DNA from: Maritalea myrionectae DSM 19524
GTDB lineage: Bacteria; Pseudomonadota; Alphaproteobacteria; Rhizobiales; Devosiaceae
Reading direction: 5' to 3'
DNA: 64,000 bases
Assembly (NCBI RefSeq): GCF_000423365.1
Contig: NZ_AUHV01000002.1
Span: 853,270 to 917,269 of the forward strand
Each line of letters opens with the position of its first letter. The stretch's first letter is position 1. The notes beneath the pieces are model-generated. The model was not told where the DNA came from. It saw nothing but the letters and a program-made list of their open reading frames with translations, and searched no databases. Both the position numbers and the translations under genes were made by a program. Shown piece after piece: positions 19,301-26,771 of the stretch.

Positions 19301-20105
19301 CGCCCAGGGCGAAGCCGGTGGCATTGAGGATTACTTGTGGGTCGAACCGCGCGAACAGTTTTTGGGCAAACTGCACGGGTTCCGCCTGTTTCAAGCTGGT
19401 CACCAGCAGGATCAGCGGGGTCAGCCCCTCTTTGTGCGCTGCCCTTGCCATGCGTTCGATGGGGCGCAGATTGCCGCCATCCATCAGGGCGCGATAGGCG
19501 ATGATGGGGGCATATTTTGCGGCGGGGTCGACGGTGATTTCATCTATATTGCTCACCAATTGCCGCTCGTGCCAGATGGCGGCATTGGGGGCGGGTTGTG
19601 GTGCGGGCAACTCTGCTGCTTCGCCTTTGGCGCGGTGACGCAGAAAAGTGAGCAAGCTGCTTAGATTTTGCGCCCCGCCTGCGATAAAGGCTTGATGCAA
19701 TTGGTCGTAAATCTCGCCATCAATGGTCGAGCGGCTTTTCAAATCCGGGTCCGGATTGGCATCGCCGGGCAGAAGTGCCAGTTCGATGCCGCGATCGGCG
19801 CAAATGGCGGTGAGTTGATCGACGCCATAGGTCCAATAGGCCCTGCCACCGAGCACGCGCACCACGATCAATTTGGCATGTTGTGCTGTGTCGTCGAGCC
19901 AGAGGTCGATGGAATAATTGTGACTCAAGCGCATGGTGTTGGCGAGGCGCACATCATCAGCGCCTTGGGCATCAACCGCGCCTGCGAAGGCAGCCAGTTC
20001 GCTATCGGCTGCCGACAGGATGAGCAGCGGCGCAGGCGATTGGCCTAAGTCAATCGCCTCCCCCTCTTGCTGGATGGCCCCAGCTTGGGCTGATAATAAA
20101 TGCAT
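16392..20105 (-). CDS. cobN: Aerobic cobaltochelatase subunit CobN
   Basis: 1237 residues, full length for CobN. Recognisable family stretches include GNLEWLPGKAVALSDACYP, VNDPGEGTQAKRRTGAVIID, TGRNFYSLDNRAVPTQTAW and the closing KWINGVMRHGYKGAFEI. CobN, with CobS and CobT, inserts Co(II) into hydrogenobyrinic acid a,c-diamide using ATP in the aerobic pathway; CobS and CobT are not in this window. It overlaps cobW by one base and cobO by four, so the three are one translational unit under the riboswitch at 21210-21400. Confidence 0.97.
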   Translation of the reverse strand: MHLLSAQAGAIQQEGEAIDLGQSPAPLLILSAADSELAAFAGAVDAQGADDVRLANTMRLSHNYSIDLWLDDTAQHAKLIVVRVLGGRAYWTYGVDQLTAICADRGIELALLPGDANPDPDLKSRSTIDGEIYDQLHQAFIAGGAQNLSSLLTFLRHRAKGEAAELPAPQPAPNAAIWHERQLVSNIDEITVDPAAKYAPIIAYRALMDGGNLRPIERMARAAHKEGLTPLILLVTSLKQAEPVQFAQKLFARFDPQVILNATGFALGVNDLSDEDNPFAHTDAPILQLVQAGRAEEVWQDDIQGLNAKDLAMQIVLPELDGRAGNILIAHKAQNIWHDASECPLSVNEPHVPGIDAAAKLAKNWVTLRQKQVAERKVGIVLANYPIRDGRLANGVGYDAPASTLNILQFLQEAGYALDQLPESGNALIEMLQNGPTNAAPKRGISQAQITLENYRKLYEILPETLKNSIEERWGTPETDPFFRDDHFELPAIQFGHAAILIQPARGYDLDEEAIYHDPDLVPPHGYLAGYFWLKHQFAADALIHNGKHGNLEWLPGKAVALSDACYPHVLWAQLPHFYPFIVNDPGEGTQAKRRTGAVIIDHLTPPLTRAETYGPLKDLEALADEFYNASGMDQRRIKDLKQRIFDLCADTSLAADMGLGDAQDDDALQTIDTFLCELKEAQIRDGLHILGQAPEGRLKHDLLVALTRVPRGSERDQDHSIIRALADDLGLGFDPLSAELGKEWTGPRPEILQSQLDENWRHTGHTVERLEQLAFALVAGEIEPDADWTATRAILDAIQSDIAPKLDQSGALEKANLLRGLDGKFVAPGPSGAPTRGRLDVLPTGRNFYSLDNRAVPTQTAWELGVKSAENLVTRHFQDHGLYLKSIVLSVWGTANMRTGGDDIAQALALIGAKPKWDFGSTRVSGYEIIPLAKMNRPRVDVTLRISGFFRDAFPAQIELFDRAIRAIGALDEPEDMNPIAARMRSDALQLMQKGRDEDAAAMEAGYRIFGSKPGSYGAGLQGIMDSGRWNELGDIAETFLNWGQYAYGTKANGTVARGALINRLKNIDAVVHNQDNREHDLLDSDDYYQFEGGLSATAKHLQGVAPANYHNDHSRPERPVAKTLEEEIAKVMRSRVVNPKWINGVMRHGYKGAFEIIATTDYMFAFAATTGAVKSHHFDLAFEAFVLNDEVRDFIQANNKYGYDELIDKFNEAVRRGFWSPKRNSIYAFLDGGNG

Positions 20106-21154
20106 CAGGAAAAGGCTTTTTCGAGCCGTTCTGAGATTGCGGCCTTATCCAATGGCGATTGTCCAATCACCACCAGCGAGGTTTGTTTTTCCTCGTCGCT
20201 GGTCCAAGGCCGATCAAAATAAGTGTCGACGCGCGGACCGACGGCCTGCACGGAAAGCCGCGCTGGTGCATCTTTAATGGCCGCGAAGCCTTTGAGGCGC
20301 AGAATGTCGAAATCCTTGATCACATTACTGATCGCATTCCCCAGTTGCACCTTGTCTGCCGCAGCGGGCAGGCGAATGGAGAAGCTGTCAAAATCATCAT
20401 GTTCGTGATGGTGGTGTCCATCTTCATGATGATGTTCATGGTGGGACTTACGCCCATCCATATCCAGTTCGCTGCCCGCTTCAATGCCGAGCAAGGCGGC
20501 CATATCAATTTCGCCTTTGTGGGTGCGTACCAGCTTTACACCGTCGCGCAATTCCTTGCGGATGGCGGCTTCGACTTTTTCCAAATCGTCGGGCGACACA
20601 AGGTCGGATTTGTTGAGCAATACGAGATCGGCACAGATCAATTGATCTTCGAACAATTCGCCCAATGGGGTTTCATGGTCGAGCATTTCGTCTTGCTGGC
20701 GCTGGGCATCTACCGCCGCCTCGTTTGAGGCGAAACGGCCCGCCGCAAGGGCTGACGCGTCAGCGACGGTGACCACGCCATCGACGGTGACGTCGGCTTT
20801 GATCTCAGGCCAGTTAAAGGCGCGCACAAGCGGTTGCGGCAGCGCCAAGCCGGAGGTTTCAATCACGATGTGATCTGGGCGATTGTCGCTTTGCAGCAGG
20901 GCGGTGATGGTGGGAATAAAATCTTCGGCCACGGTGCAGCAAATGCAGCCATTGGCCAGCTCGACCATATCAGTTTCGCTGCACGCTTCGTCGCCACAGC
21001 CTTGCAGCACGTCGCGGTCCACGCCGACATCGCCAAATTCATTGATGATCAAGGCGATGCGCTTGCCTTTAGCATTGTTCAACACATGGCGCACAAGGGT
21101 TGTTTTGCCCGCGCCAAGAAAACCGGTGATCACCGTTGCTGGAATCTTTTTCAT
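20105..21154 (-). CDS. cobW: CobW-type GTP-dependent metallochaperone
   Basis: 349 residues from ATG 21154 with aaggagc at a proper distance. G3E GTPase: P-loop GFLGAGKTT (residues 11-19), metal-binding CICC (residues 70-73), NKSD guanine motif, then a His-rich linker (HHEHHHEDGHHHHEHDD) and the CobW C-terminal domain. The family delivers cobalt to the cobaltochelatase using GTP; the position directly before cobN supports cobalt rather than zinc. A cobalamin riboswitch precedes it. Confidence 0.95.
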   Translation of the reverse strand: MKKIPATVITGFLGAGKTTLVRHVLNNAKGKRIALIINEFGDVGVDRDVLQGCGDEACSETDMVELANGCICCTVAEDFIPTITALLQSDNRPDHIVIETSGLALPQPLVRAFNWPEIKADVTVDGVVTVADASALAAGRFASNEAAVDAQRQQDEMLDHETPLGELFEDQLICADLVLLNKSDLVSPDDLEKVEAAIRKELRDGVKLVRTHKGEIDMAALLGIEAGSELDMDGRKSHHEHHHEDGHHHHEHDDFDSFSIRLPAAADKVQLGNAISNVIKDFDILRLKGFAAIKDAPARLSVQAVGPRVDTYFDRPWTSDEEKQTSLVVIGQSPLDKAAISERLEKAFS

Positions 21155-21163
21155 TTTTGCTCC

Positions 21164-21179
21164 TTGAGGCATTTGCCTC
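21164..21179 (-). promoter_or_regulatory. Hairpin abutting the cobW ribosome-binding site
   Basis: On the minus strand TGAGGCA and TGCCTCA form a 7-base stem with a 2-base loop that ends immediately before the aggagc site of cobW. Placed between the riboswitch core and the start codon, it is a candidate for the expression platform, where ligand binding would change access of ribosomes. The structure is read from sequence; the switching role is inference. Confidence 0.45.
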
Positions 21180-21209
21180 ACCGTCCACCCGACGGCATTC
21201 GAGTTATGT

Positions 21210-21400
21210 TGGCGTCGGCAGGTCTCCTGGCTCGCGATTCGAGCGATCTCAACCAGCCTTCCCGAAATTTCAGTGGCACATTGGTTGCGATCTCATCGCT
21301 TACAGTTGCGGGGGCAGCCTTGGATTCGTTCCCCGAATTGGGTCGAACTCACCATGTTCCCTTTTCACTTATAAGGTGCTTTTGCACCCATAAGACCGTC
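21210..21400 (-). promoter_or_regulatory. Cobalamin riboswitch of cobWNO
   Basis: Reading the minus strand, the conserved elements occur in order: an AGGGAA-type 5' element near 21360, CTGCCCCCGCAACTGTAAGC near 21300, GCCACTG near 21272, CGGGAAGG, then the B12 box AGCCAGGAGACCTGCC at 21217-21232. This is the adenosylcobalamin aptamer order. It lies 55 bases upstream of cobW and predicts repression of cobW-cobN-cobO when cobalamin is plentiful. Confidence 0.93.
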
Positions 21401-21437
21401 GCATGAACCTTATGAATTGCACGTGCAGCAAGGGGCG

Positions 21438-22145
21438 TCAATCATTCAATTGGTCAGTGGCTTTTAATTGACCGCACATCATTTGCCGCTTGCCCGCATG
21501 ACCCTTTTTGCGGGTTACGTCAAAACCTGCCGCCTGCAAATTGCGGCGCACCCAGCCCGCTGCCGTGTAGGTGGCGAATGTGCCTTTTGGGTGGGTATGC
21601 GCTGCGAGTGCTTGCATCAATTCTTCGCCCCACATGGCCGGATTTTTGGCGGGGGCAAACCCGTCCAAATACCAGGCGTCCGCCATGCCCTGCCATTTGG
21701 GCAAGGTTTGGGTGACATCGCCAATTTGTAGCTGGAGTACAATTCCCGGTTCAATCTCCACCGCGTTGCCAATAGCGACTTGATCCCAATGGTGCAGCAT
21801 CAGGTCGCGCAGTTCCGTCAGCATCGGCCATGGTTCGAGTGCGCGCTCAATCTGCGCTGCGGTCATGGGATAAAGCTCGAAGGAGGTGAAGTGAAGCACT
21901 TGGCCATCGCCTCGCACGTCGCGCCATTGCCACCATGTTTCGAGAAAGTTTAAACCGGTGCCGAAGCCGAGCTCGCCGATGGAAAATTGATCCGTCTGCG
22001 TCCAACGCTCGGGAATAGTGTTGGACTGGATAAAAACATAATCACATTCCAACCGCCCGTCGGCATGGGAATAGAAATGATCGCCAAATTCGGGTGAAAA
22101 CGGCATGTCATTTTCATGCCATTCAAGATGGGGAGGTTTGGTCAT
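21438..22145 (-). CDS. mnmD: tRNA (mnm5s2U34) methyltransferase MnmD
   Basis: 235 residues equal to the N-terminal methyltransferase domain of E. coli MnmC. The SAM-binding motif IGELGFGTGLNFLETW and the catalytic-region motif WYLDGFAPAKNPAMWG are diagnostic. It methylates nm5U34 in the wobble position of several tRNAs. The FAD domain that precedes it in enteric MnmC is absent, so this is the stand-alone MnmD form. A separate FAD-dependent oxidoreductase at 31110-32225 resembles the missing half. Monocistronic, following the cob operon promoter on the same strand. Confidence 0.9.
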   Translation of the reverse strand: MTKPPHLEWHENDMPFSPEFGDHFYSHADGRLECDYVFIQSNTIPERWTQTDQFSIGELGFGTGLNFLETWWQWRDVRGDGQVLHFTSFELYPMTAAQIERALEPWPMLTELRDLMLHHWDQVAIGNAVEIEPGIVLQLQIGDVTQTLPKWQGMADAWYLDGFAPAKNPAMWGEELMQALAAHTHPKGTFATYTAAGWVRRNLQAAGFDVTRKKGHAGKRQMMCGQLKATDQLND

Positions 22146-22229
22146 TTTAACAATCCTGCACCGTAGGTTGTGCGGACGCTTAGCATAAAATTCTGGTGAC
22201 GTCGCGGTGCGTTTCAGTTGGCCTGTTTC

Positions 22230-22266
22230 ACCTCACCTCAAATCCCTCCCCTTGAAGGGGAAGGAC
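22230..22266. repeat. Single copy of the CCCTCCCC/GGGGA intergenic element
   Basis: AAATCCCTCCCCTTGAAGGG followed by GAAGGAC is a degenerate copy of the element seen in the gaps at 3614, 8868 and 15510. It lies between the TRAP large permease stop and the mnmD promoter region. Confidence 0.6.
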
Positions 22267-22277
22267 TTTTGCGAAGG

Positions 22278-23582
22278 TTAGTTGAACATTGCGTTGGGCA
22301 ACATGAGTGCGATTTCTGGGAAAATCACAATCAGCGCCAAGGTAACGATCATGGCCAACCAGAACGGCATGATGCCCGCAAAGATGGTTTCGATCTTCAC
22401 ATCTTGCACCACGCTTTTCACAATGAAAACATTGACGCCAACTGGGGGTGAGATAAGCCCCATTTCCAAAACGATCACCATCACCACGCCAAGCCAGATT
22501 GGATCAAATCCGAGACCCACGACCAGCGGGAACACGATCGGCAGGGTGATCACCAAAAGCGACAAGCCTTCAATAAACATGCCCAAAATCACATAGCCCA
22601 GCAAGATGAGCGCCAAGGTACCGTATGTGCCCAAGGCCAAGCCTGCCATGCCCGTAGCGATGGTTGCCGGCAGGTGTGACAGGGAAACGAAGGGCGCAAA
22701 CACATTGGCGCCGATCAAGATGAAGAAGGCCATGCCTGTGGTTTTGAGCGTTTCGGCGCTGACATCATAAAGTGTTGCCCACGTGCATTTGCGGCGGATG
22801 ATCAGCATGAACAAAGCGAAGAAAGCGCCTACGCCTGCCGCTTCGACCGGGGTGAACAACCCGGTATAAATGCCACCGATGGTGATCAACACAATGCCAG
22901 CAATGCCTGTGGCACGAAACAGGCTGGTCAGTTTTTCCTTTGCTGTGAATTTAGGCCCGCGTGGTCCTTCCTCTGGCCAGAAAAAGGTGACCACGGCAAT
23001 GGCCAGCAAAAACATGGTGGTGAGCAAAATGCCGGGCAAAACGCCCGCCATAAACAGGCGACCGATGGATTCTTCGGTGAGCACCGCATAGATCACAAAA
23101 CCAGTCGAGGGCGGAATAAGGATGCCCAATGTGCCACCCGCAGCGATGGACCCGGTGGCCAATTTGGCACCATAGTTGAAACGCCGCATTTCGGGATAGG
23201 CGACTTTGCCCATTGTGATTGCCGAGGCGATGGACGAGCCAGACAAGGCGGCGAAGCCGGCACAGCCAACAATCGTGGCCCCCGCAAGTCCGCCTTTAAA
23301 TCGACCAATCATTTTGTGGGCCGCTTCGAACAAATCACGACTCAGACCCGCTGCCGACGCCAAATTGCCCATGAGAATGAACAATGGAATTATGGTCAGT
23401 TCATAGACGGTGACGGTGGCAAAAACCTGCCCGCTGAGCGTGAAGGCGGCGGCTTGGAAGCCCGACAGAAAGATGGTGCCGACAAAGCCCACCACAAGCA
23501 ATGCGATCGCCACCGGCGCGCCCATTGCTAAAAAGGCGAATAGGGCGACAAAGCCCAAAATACCATATATTTCGGGGCTCAT
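22278..23582 (-). CDS. TRAP transporter large permease (DctM family)
   Basis: 434 residues from ATG 23582, which overlaps the stop of the small permease as ATGA; earlier in-frame ATGs lie inside that gene and are not used. About twelve hydrophobic segments and the DctM motifs GSSIASAITMG and GGTLGILIPPSTGFVIYA identify the Na+-coupled translocating subunit. It works in the inner membrane with the 165-residue DctQ protein and the periplasmic DctP protein upstream. Regulation is likely from the MarR-side control region at 25125-25162. Confidence 0.95.
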   Translation of the reverse strand: MSPEIYGILGFVALFAFLAMGAPVAIALLVVGFVGTIFLSGFQAAAFTLSGQVFATVTVYELTIIPLFILMGNLASAAGLSRDLFEAAHKMIGRFKGGLAGATIVGCAGFAALSGSSIASAITMGKVAYPEMRRFNYGAKLATGSIAAGGTLGILIPPSTGFVIYAVLTEESIGRLFMAGVLPGILLTTMFLLAIAVVTFFWPEEGPRGPKFTAKEKLTSLFRATGIAGIVLITIGGIYTGLFTPVEAAGVGAFFALFMLIIRRKCTWATLYDVSAETLKTTGMAFFILIGANVFAPFVSLSHLPATIATGMAGLALGTYGTLALILLGYVILGMFIEGLSLLVITLPIVFPLVVGLGFDPIWLGVVMVIVLEMGLISPPVGVNVFIVKSVVQDVKIETIFAGIMPFWLAMIVTLALIVIFPEIALMLPNAMFN

Positions 23583-24076
23583 CGCAAGACCCTTTCGACC
23601 AGCAACAGAACGGCGCTTAAGCCGCTGCCCGCGGCAATCGCGTAATAGGAAGGACCAAAGGGCAATTGCAGCAACAAGGTGCTTTCGCCAAAGGTAGCCG
23701 CTTCCAGCGCATTGGAAAAGGCACGCCATGTCAGGTAGCTCAGAATAACAACACCCATGATCGTGACGACCCAATCCAGCAGGTTTTGCACCGCGTTGGG
23801 CAGCATATTGGTGATGGTATCAATGGCGATTAGCCGCCCCGAAAGCACACAGAGTGGCAGGCATATGGCGACGGCAAAGGACAACAATATTTGCGCGTAA
23901 TCATTGGCCCCAAAGATGGGCATATTAAAGAGCGACCGCAGCAGGGCATCAGCAAAGGAAAGCCCCATCAGCATGAACACAAGGGCGGCGCCACAGATCA
24001 CCAATGGCGCCTCCACCCAGCGGCGCCAGGCAGCATTTTGTTGCTGCGCTGGCGCCCCAAATTTTTCGTTTTCCAT
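23579..24076 (-). CDS. TRAP transporter small permease (DctQ family)
   Basis: 165 residues with four hydrophobic segments, the DctQ size. The family stretch FGANDYAQILLSFAVAICLP follows TM2. It partners the DctM subunit, with which it overlaps by 4 bases, and starts 3 bases after the binding-protein gene, forming a three-gene operon. Confidence 0.92.
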   Translation of the reverse strand: MENEKFGAPAQQQNAAWRRWVEAPLVICGAALVFMLMGLSFADALLRSLFNMPIFGANDYAQILLSFAVAICLPLCVLSGRLIAIDTITNMLPNAVQNLLDWVVTIMGVVILSYLTWRAFSNALEAATFGESTLLLQLPFGPSYYAIAAGSGLSAVLLLVERVLR

Positions 24077-24079
24077 GGC

Positions 24080-25096
24080 TTAGTTGCCAGCCAATGCGTC
24101 AACAATCATTTGACCGTCAACACCCTTTTCCTGACCAACTTTTTCGATAAATGCGTCCAGCGTCGGCTTCATCGTTTCCCGGAACTCGGCATCTGCTTCA
24201 CCATCAATCTGGATCAGTTCAACACCACTTTCGCGTGCCAGTTCCAGCCCGGCTTGGCCCGCCTCATAAAAGGCCTGTGCACCGCGGAGGCTCAAATAGC
24301 GCCCTGCAAGTTCGTCCAGTTTCGTTTTATGCTCATCGCTTAGTTTGTCCCAGCTTGATTGGTTCATCAGCAGGTAAAAGCTATCCAACGCAGATGGGAT
24401 ATTGGTTGTGACATATTTGGCGGTTTCATTGAGCTTGTAGGATCGAATGCCTGATGGCCCGATCATAACCGCGTCAATCACACCGGTGTTCATGGCGTTA
24501 TAGGTGTCTGTGGTGGGCATAGACACTGGAATGCCGCCCCAGGCTTTGACCAATTCGGCCATCACCGGGTTCGGCGTGCGGATTTTCATGCCTTGCATAT
24601 CAGCAACCGTGCGCACTGGCTTTTCGCGGGTGATCAATACTGAGGGGTTGTTGGCCCATAGGCCGAGCAACTTCACCTGCGCATATTCATCCTTGATCAG
24701 GTCCAAATTGTCCCACAATGCATGGGTTGCGGCTGTGCCATCCGGAAACAGACCCGGAATGTGTACCATCGCCGTTTTACTGAATTGTTTTGGTGTGTAT
24801 TCAGGAATGCCAAACACAATATCGGCCACACCAGTGACCACTCGTTTATATTGCTGTACGGGGCCTTTGCCCAGCTCACCCGATGGGTAAATGCGGATTG
24901 TCAGTTCGCCATCTGTTGCCGCTTCCAACTGCTTGGCCAATGGCGTCATCACCCCTTGGTCCATTGGGTGCATCGACGGCATAAAGTGCGCCAGCTTCAA
25001 CTCCTCCGCTTGAACTGACACAGCGCCCAACATCAGCCCAACACTGGCCAAACCGACCGAAATGGCCTGTCTAAAATTCGTGAATTCAATTCGCAT
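24080..25096 (-). CDS. TRAP transporter periplasmic substrate-binding protein (DctP family)
   Basis: 338 residues. A signal peptide of about 30 residues ends at SVQA-EELK. The mature protein shows the DctP pattern, including GMKIRTPNPVMAE with the Arg that pairs with a ligand carboxylate, and the long hinge-spanning helix. TRAP proteins of this type import organic acids with sodium. The genomic setting (divergent MarR regulator and reductive dehalogenase) makes a halogenated aromatic acid a plausible ligand, but this is inference; C4-dicarboxylates or other acids cannot be excluded. Confidence 0.93.
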   Translation of the reverse strand: MRIEFTNFRQAISVGLASVGLMLGAVSVQAEELKLAHFMPSMHPMDQGVMTPLAKQLEAATDGELTIRIYPSGELGKGPVQQYKRVVTGVADIVFGIPEYTPKQFSKTAMVHIPGLFPDGTAATHALWDNLDLIKDEYAQVKLLGLWANNPSVLITREKPVRTVADMQGMKIRTPNPVMAELVKAWGGIPVSMPTTDTYNAMNTGVIDAVMIGPSGIRSYKLNETAKYVTTNIPSALDSFYLLMNQSSWDKLSDEHKTKLDELAGRYLSLRGAQAFYEAGQAGLELARESGVELIQIDGEADAEFRETMKPTLDAFIEKVGQEKGVDGQMIVDALAGN

Positions 25097-25124
25097 GATC
25101 TCTCCCCCTCATTTGAATCTCGTT

Positions 25125-25162
25125 TAGTACTTAACATAGATAGTTATCCATGTTAACTACAT
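25125..25162. promoter_or_regulatory. Long inverted repeat in the TRAP-marR gap, putative MarR operator
   Basis: Two 18-base arms, TAGTACTTAACATAGATA (25125-25142) and TATCCATGTTAACTACAT (25145-25162), are symmetrical at 14 of 18 positions around a 2-base centre. It lies 29 bases upstream of the dctP start and 51 bases upstream of the marR start, suited to control both directions. The symmetry is read directly; binding by the adjacent MarR protein is inferred from the usual autoregulatory layout of that family. Confidence 0.65.
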
Positions 25163-25212
25163 AAAAGAATATGATGTGGGGCAAGTCAACTGGTTTGTTA
25201 TGGAGGCGATCA

Positions 25213-25662
25213 TTGGCTGAGGAATTTACACTTCATAATCGCGTCGGGTTCAAAGTCACCCGGTTGGCGCGGATTATGGAAGCAAAGTTGGAGAAGCAAC
25301 TCTCCGAGCACGGCGTGACGCGCCTCATGTGGTGCGTGTTGCGCGGCGTGGGCATGGAGGGGGTGCATTCACCTTCTGGGCTTGCCGATTATATCTGCAT
25401 CGCGCGGCCAGCTGTTTCACGTCTCCTTCGCGACATGGAAAAGCGCGGCTTTATCGAACGCAACGGCATTGATGACGATAAACGATATCGGGACATCGCA
25501 CTAACACCATTAGGCGAGGAAAAGATGAAAGCGTGCCACGTGTTGGTGCGCGAACTGAACGAGCACTTTGCAAGCAAATTGGACGCGGAAACTTACGCGA
25601 TCATGATGAACGCTATCGACCAAATGACCGAAGGTGAAGACGTAAAATTGATGCGACTTTGA
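25213..25662 (+). CDS. MarR-family transcriptional regulator
   Basis: 149 residues from TTG 25213, chosen because ggagg lies six bases upstream, whereas the in-frame ATGs at 25171-25174 lack a ribosome-binding site. MarR winged helix: LADYICIARPAVSRLLRDME is the recognition region and KRGFIERNGIDDDKRYRDIA the wing. Members bind aromatic or phenolic ligands and are commonly repressors. It is divergent from the TRAP operon and leads the threonine-aldolase/dehalogenase genes, so it may control both. Confidence 0.9.
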   Translation: MAEEFTLHNRVGFKVTRLARIMEAKLEKQLSEHGVTRLMWCVLRGVGMEGVHSPSGLADYICIARPAVSRLLRDMEKRGFIERNGIDDDKRYRDIALTPLGEEKMKACHVLVRELNEHFASKLDAETYAIMMNAIDQMTEGEDVKLMRL

Positions 25663-25691
25663 GGCTTTGTTTAGGGGGGGGATGATCGAAC

Positions 25692-26759
25692 GTGCCAGAT
25701 AGGGAAGCTGTGATTGACTTGCGCTCCGATACGGTGACCAAGCCGTGTGCGGGCATGTTGGCCGCGATGGCTGAAGCACGCGTGGGCGATGATCAATATG
25801 GCGAGGATATTGAAACCAACTTGTTGCAAGACGAGGTGGCGCAGCTTTTGGGCAAGGAGCGCGCGCTATGGCTGCCGTCGGGCACCATGGCCAACCAAGT
25901 CGCCATGAAAACAACAACCCAACCCGGCGATGATGTCATCGTCGCTAAGCAAAGCCATGCGGTGTGGCATGAGACAGGCGGCAGCGCAGCCAATGCGGGC
26001 GTGCAATTCTCCGAAATCGGTGAACAGGGTTGGTTCATTGTGGACGCATTTGACGCCGCCATCAAACCGAAAAACCACCACATCTTTCCGCCCACCACCA
26101 TGGTGCAGGTGGAGCAAACCCACAATCGGTGTGGCGGCACGCTTTTTCCGCCAGAAGTGGCGCAAGAGATTTGCCAATTGGCCAAAGAACGCAACATTTT
26201 CAGTTATATGGATGGCGCACGGCTTTGGAATGCGGCGGTTGCAAGCGGCCAAACGGTTGCAGATTTAGCAGCGCCATTTGATGCCGTAATGGTGTCTTTT
26301 TCCAAAGGGCTGGGCGCGCCCGGCGGCTCTATGCTGGTCGGCGATAATGACTTTATTGAACGCGCCGTGCGCTTTCGGCGCATGTTTGGCGGCGCGATGC
26401 GCCAAACAGGGTACTACGCCGCAACGGCACGATTTGCCTTGTCCCACAACATGGCGCGATTGACAGATGATCACGCCAACGCCAAAGCGCTTGCCGCACG
26501 TTTGGCGGAGTGCCCACACCTCACACTGAACCCCGACAGCGTGCAAACCAACATTGTGGTGTTCGAATTGACAACGGAGGCGATACGCGCGGGCGAGTTG
26601 GTTCGTGCAGCAAAAGCGCATGGTGTTTTGATCAATGCCCTCGGCCGCAACACGGTGCGGCTTGTCACCCACAAAGATGTATCCCGCGCAGATTGTGAAC
26701 ATGCTGCCGATCAAATCATCAAAATCCTTTCCCACCAGCCGATTCCAAACGCGGCATAG
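25692..26759 (+). CDS. Low-specificity L-threonine aldolase family enzyme
   Basis: 355 residues from GTG 25692; the conserved N-terminal motif [11 protein letters not shown] begins at residue 8, so a later start would truncate it. PLP fold type I with the Schiff-base Lys in [17 protein letters not shown] and the HIF/VEQTHN region of beta-eliminating aldolases. The family cleaves beta-hydroxy amino acids to glycine and an aldehyde. It lies 29 bases after marR and ends 12 bases before the dehalogenase, implying co-transcription with it. No metabolic link to dehalogenation is obvious. Confidence 0.9.
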   Translation: MPDREAVIDLRSDTVTKPCAGMLAAMAEARVGDDQYGEDIETNLLQDEVAQLLGKERALWLPSGTMANQVAMKTTTQPGDDVIVAKQSHAVWHETGGSAANAGVQFSEIGEQGWFIVDAFDAAIKPKNHHIFPPTTMVQVEQTHNRCGGTLFPPEVAQEICQLAKERNIFSYMDGARLWNAAVASGQTVADLAAPFDAVMVSFSKGLGAPGGSMLVGDNDFIERAVRFRRMFGGAMRQTGYYAATARFALSHNMARLTDDHANAKALAARLAECPHLTLNPDSVQTNIVVFELTTEAIRAGELVRAAKAHGVLINALGRNTVRLVTHKDVSRADCEHAADQIIKILSHQPIPNAA

Positions 26760-26771
26760 AGGACGATTGAG

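Noticed and set aside
23583-23774. 64-codon N-terminal extension of the TRAP large permease
   Set aside because: It lies in the small-permease gene in another frame; the ATG at 23582 overlaps that gene's stop as ATGA and gives the normal DctM start.
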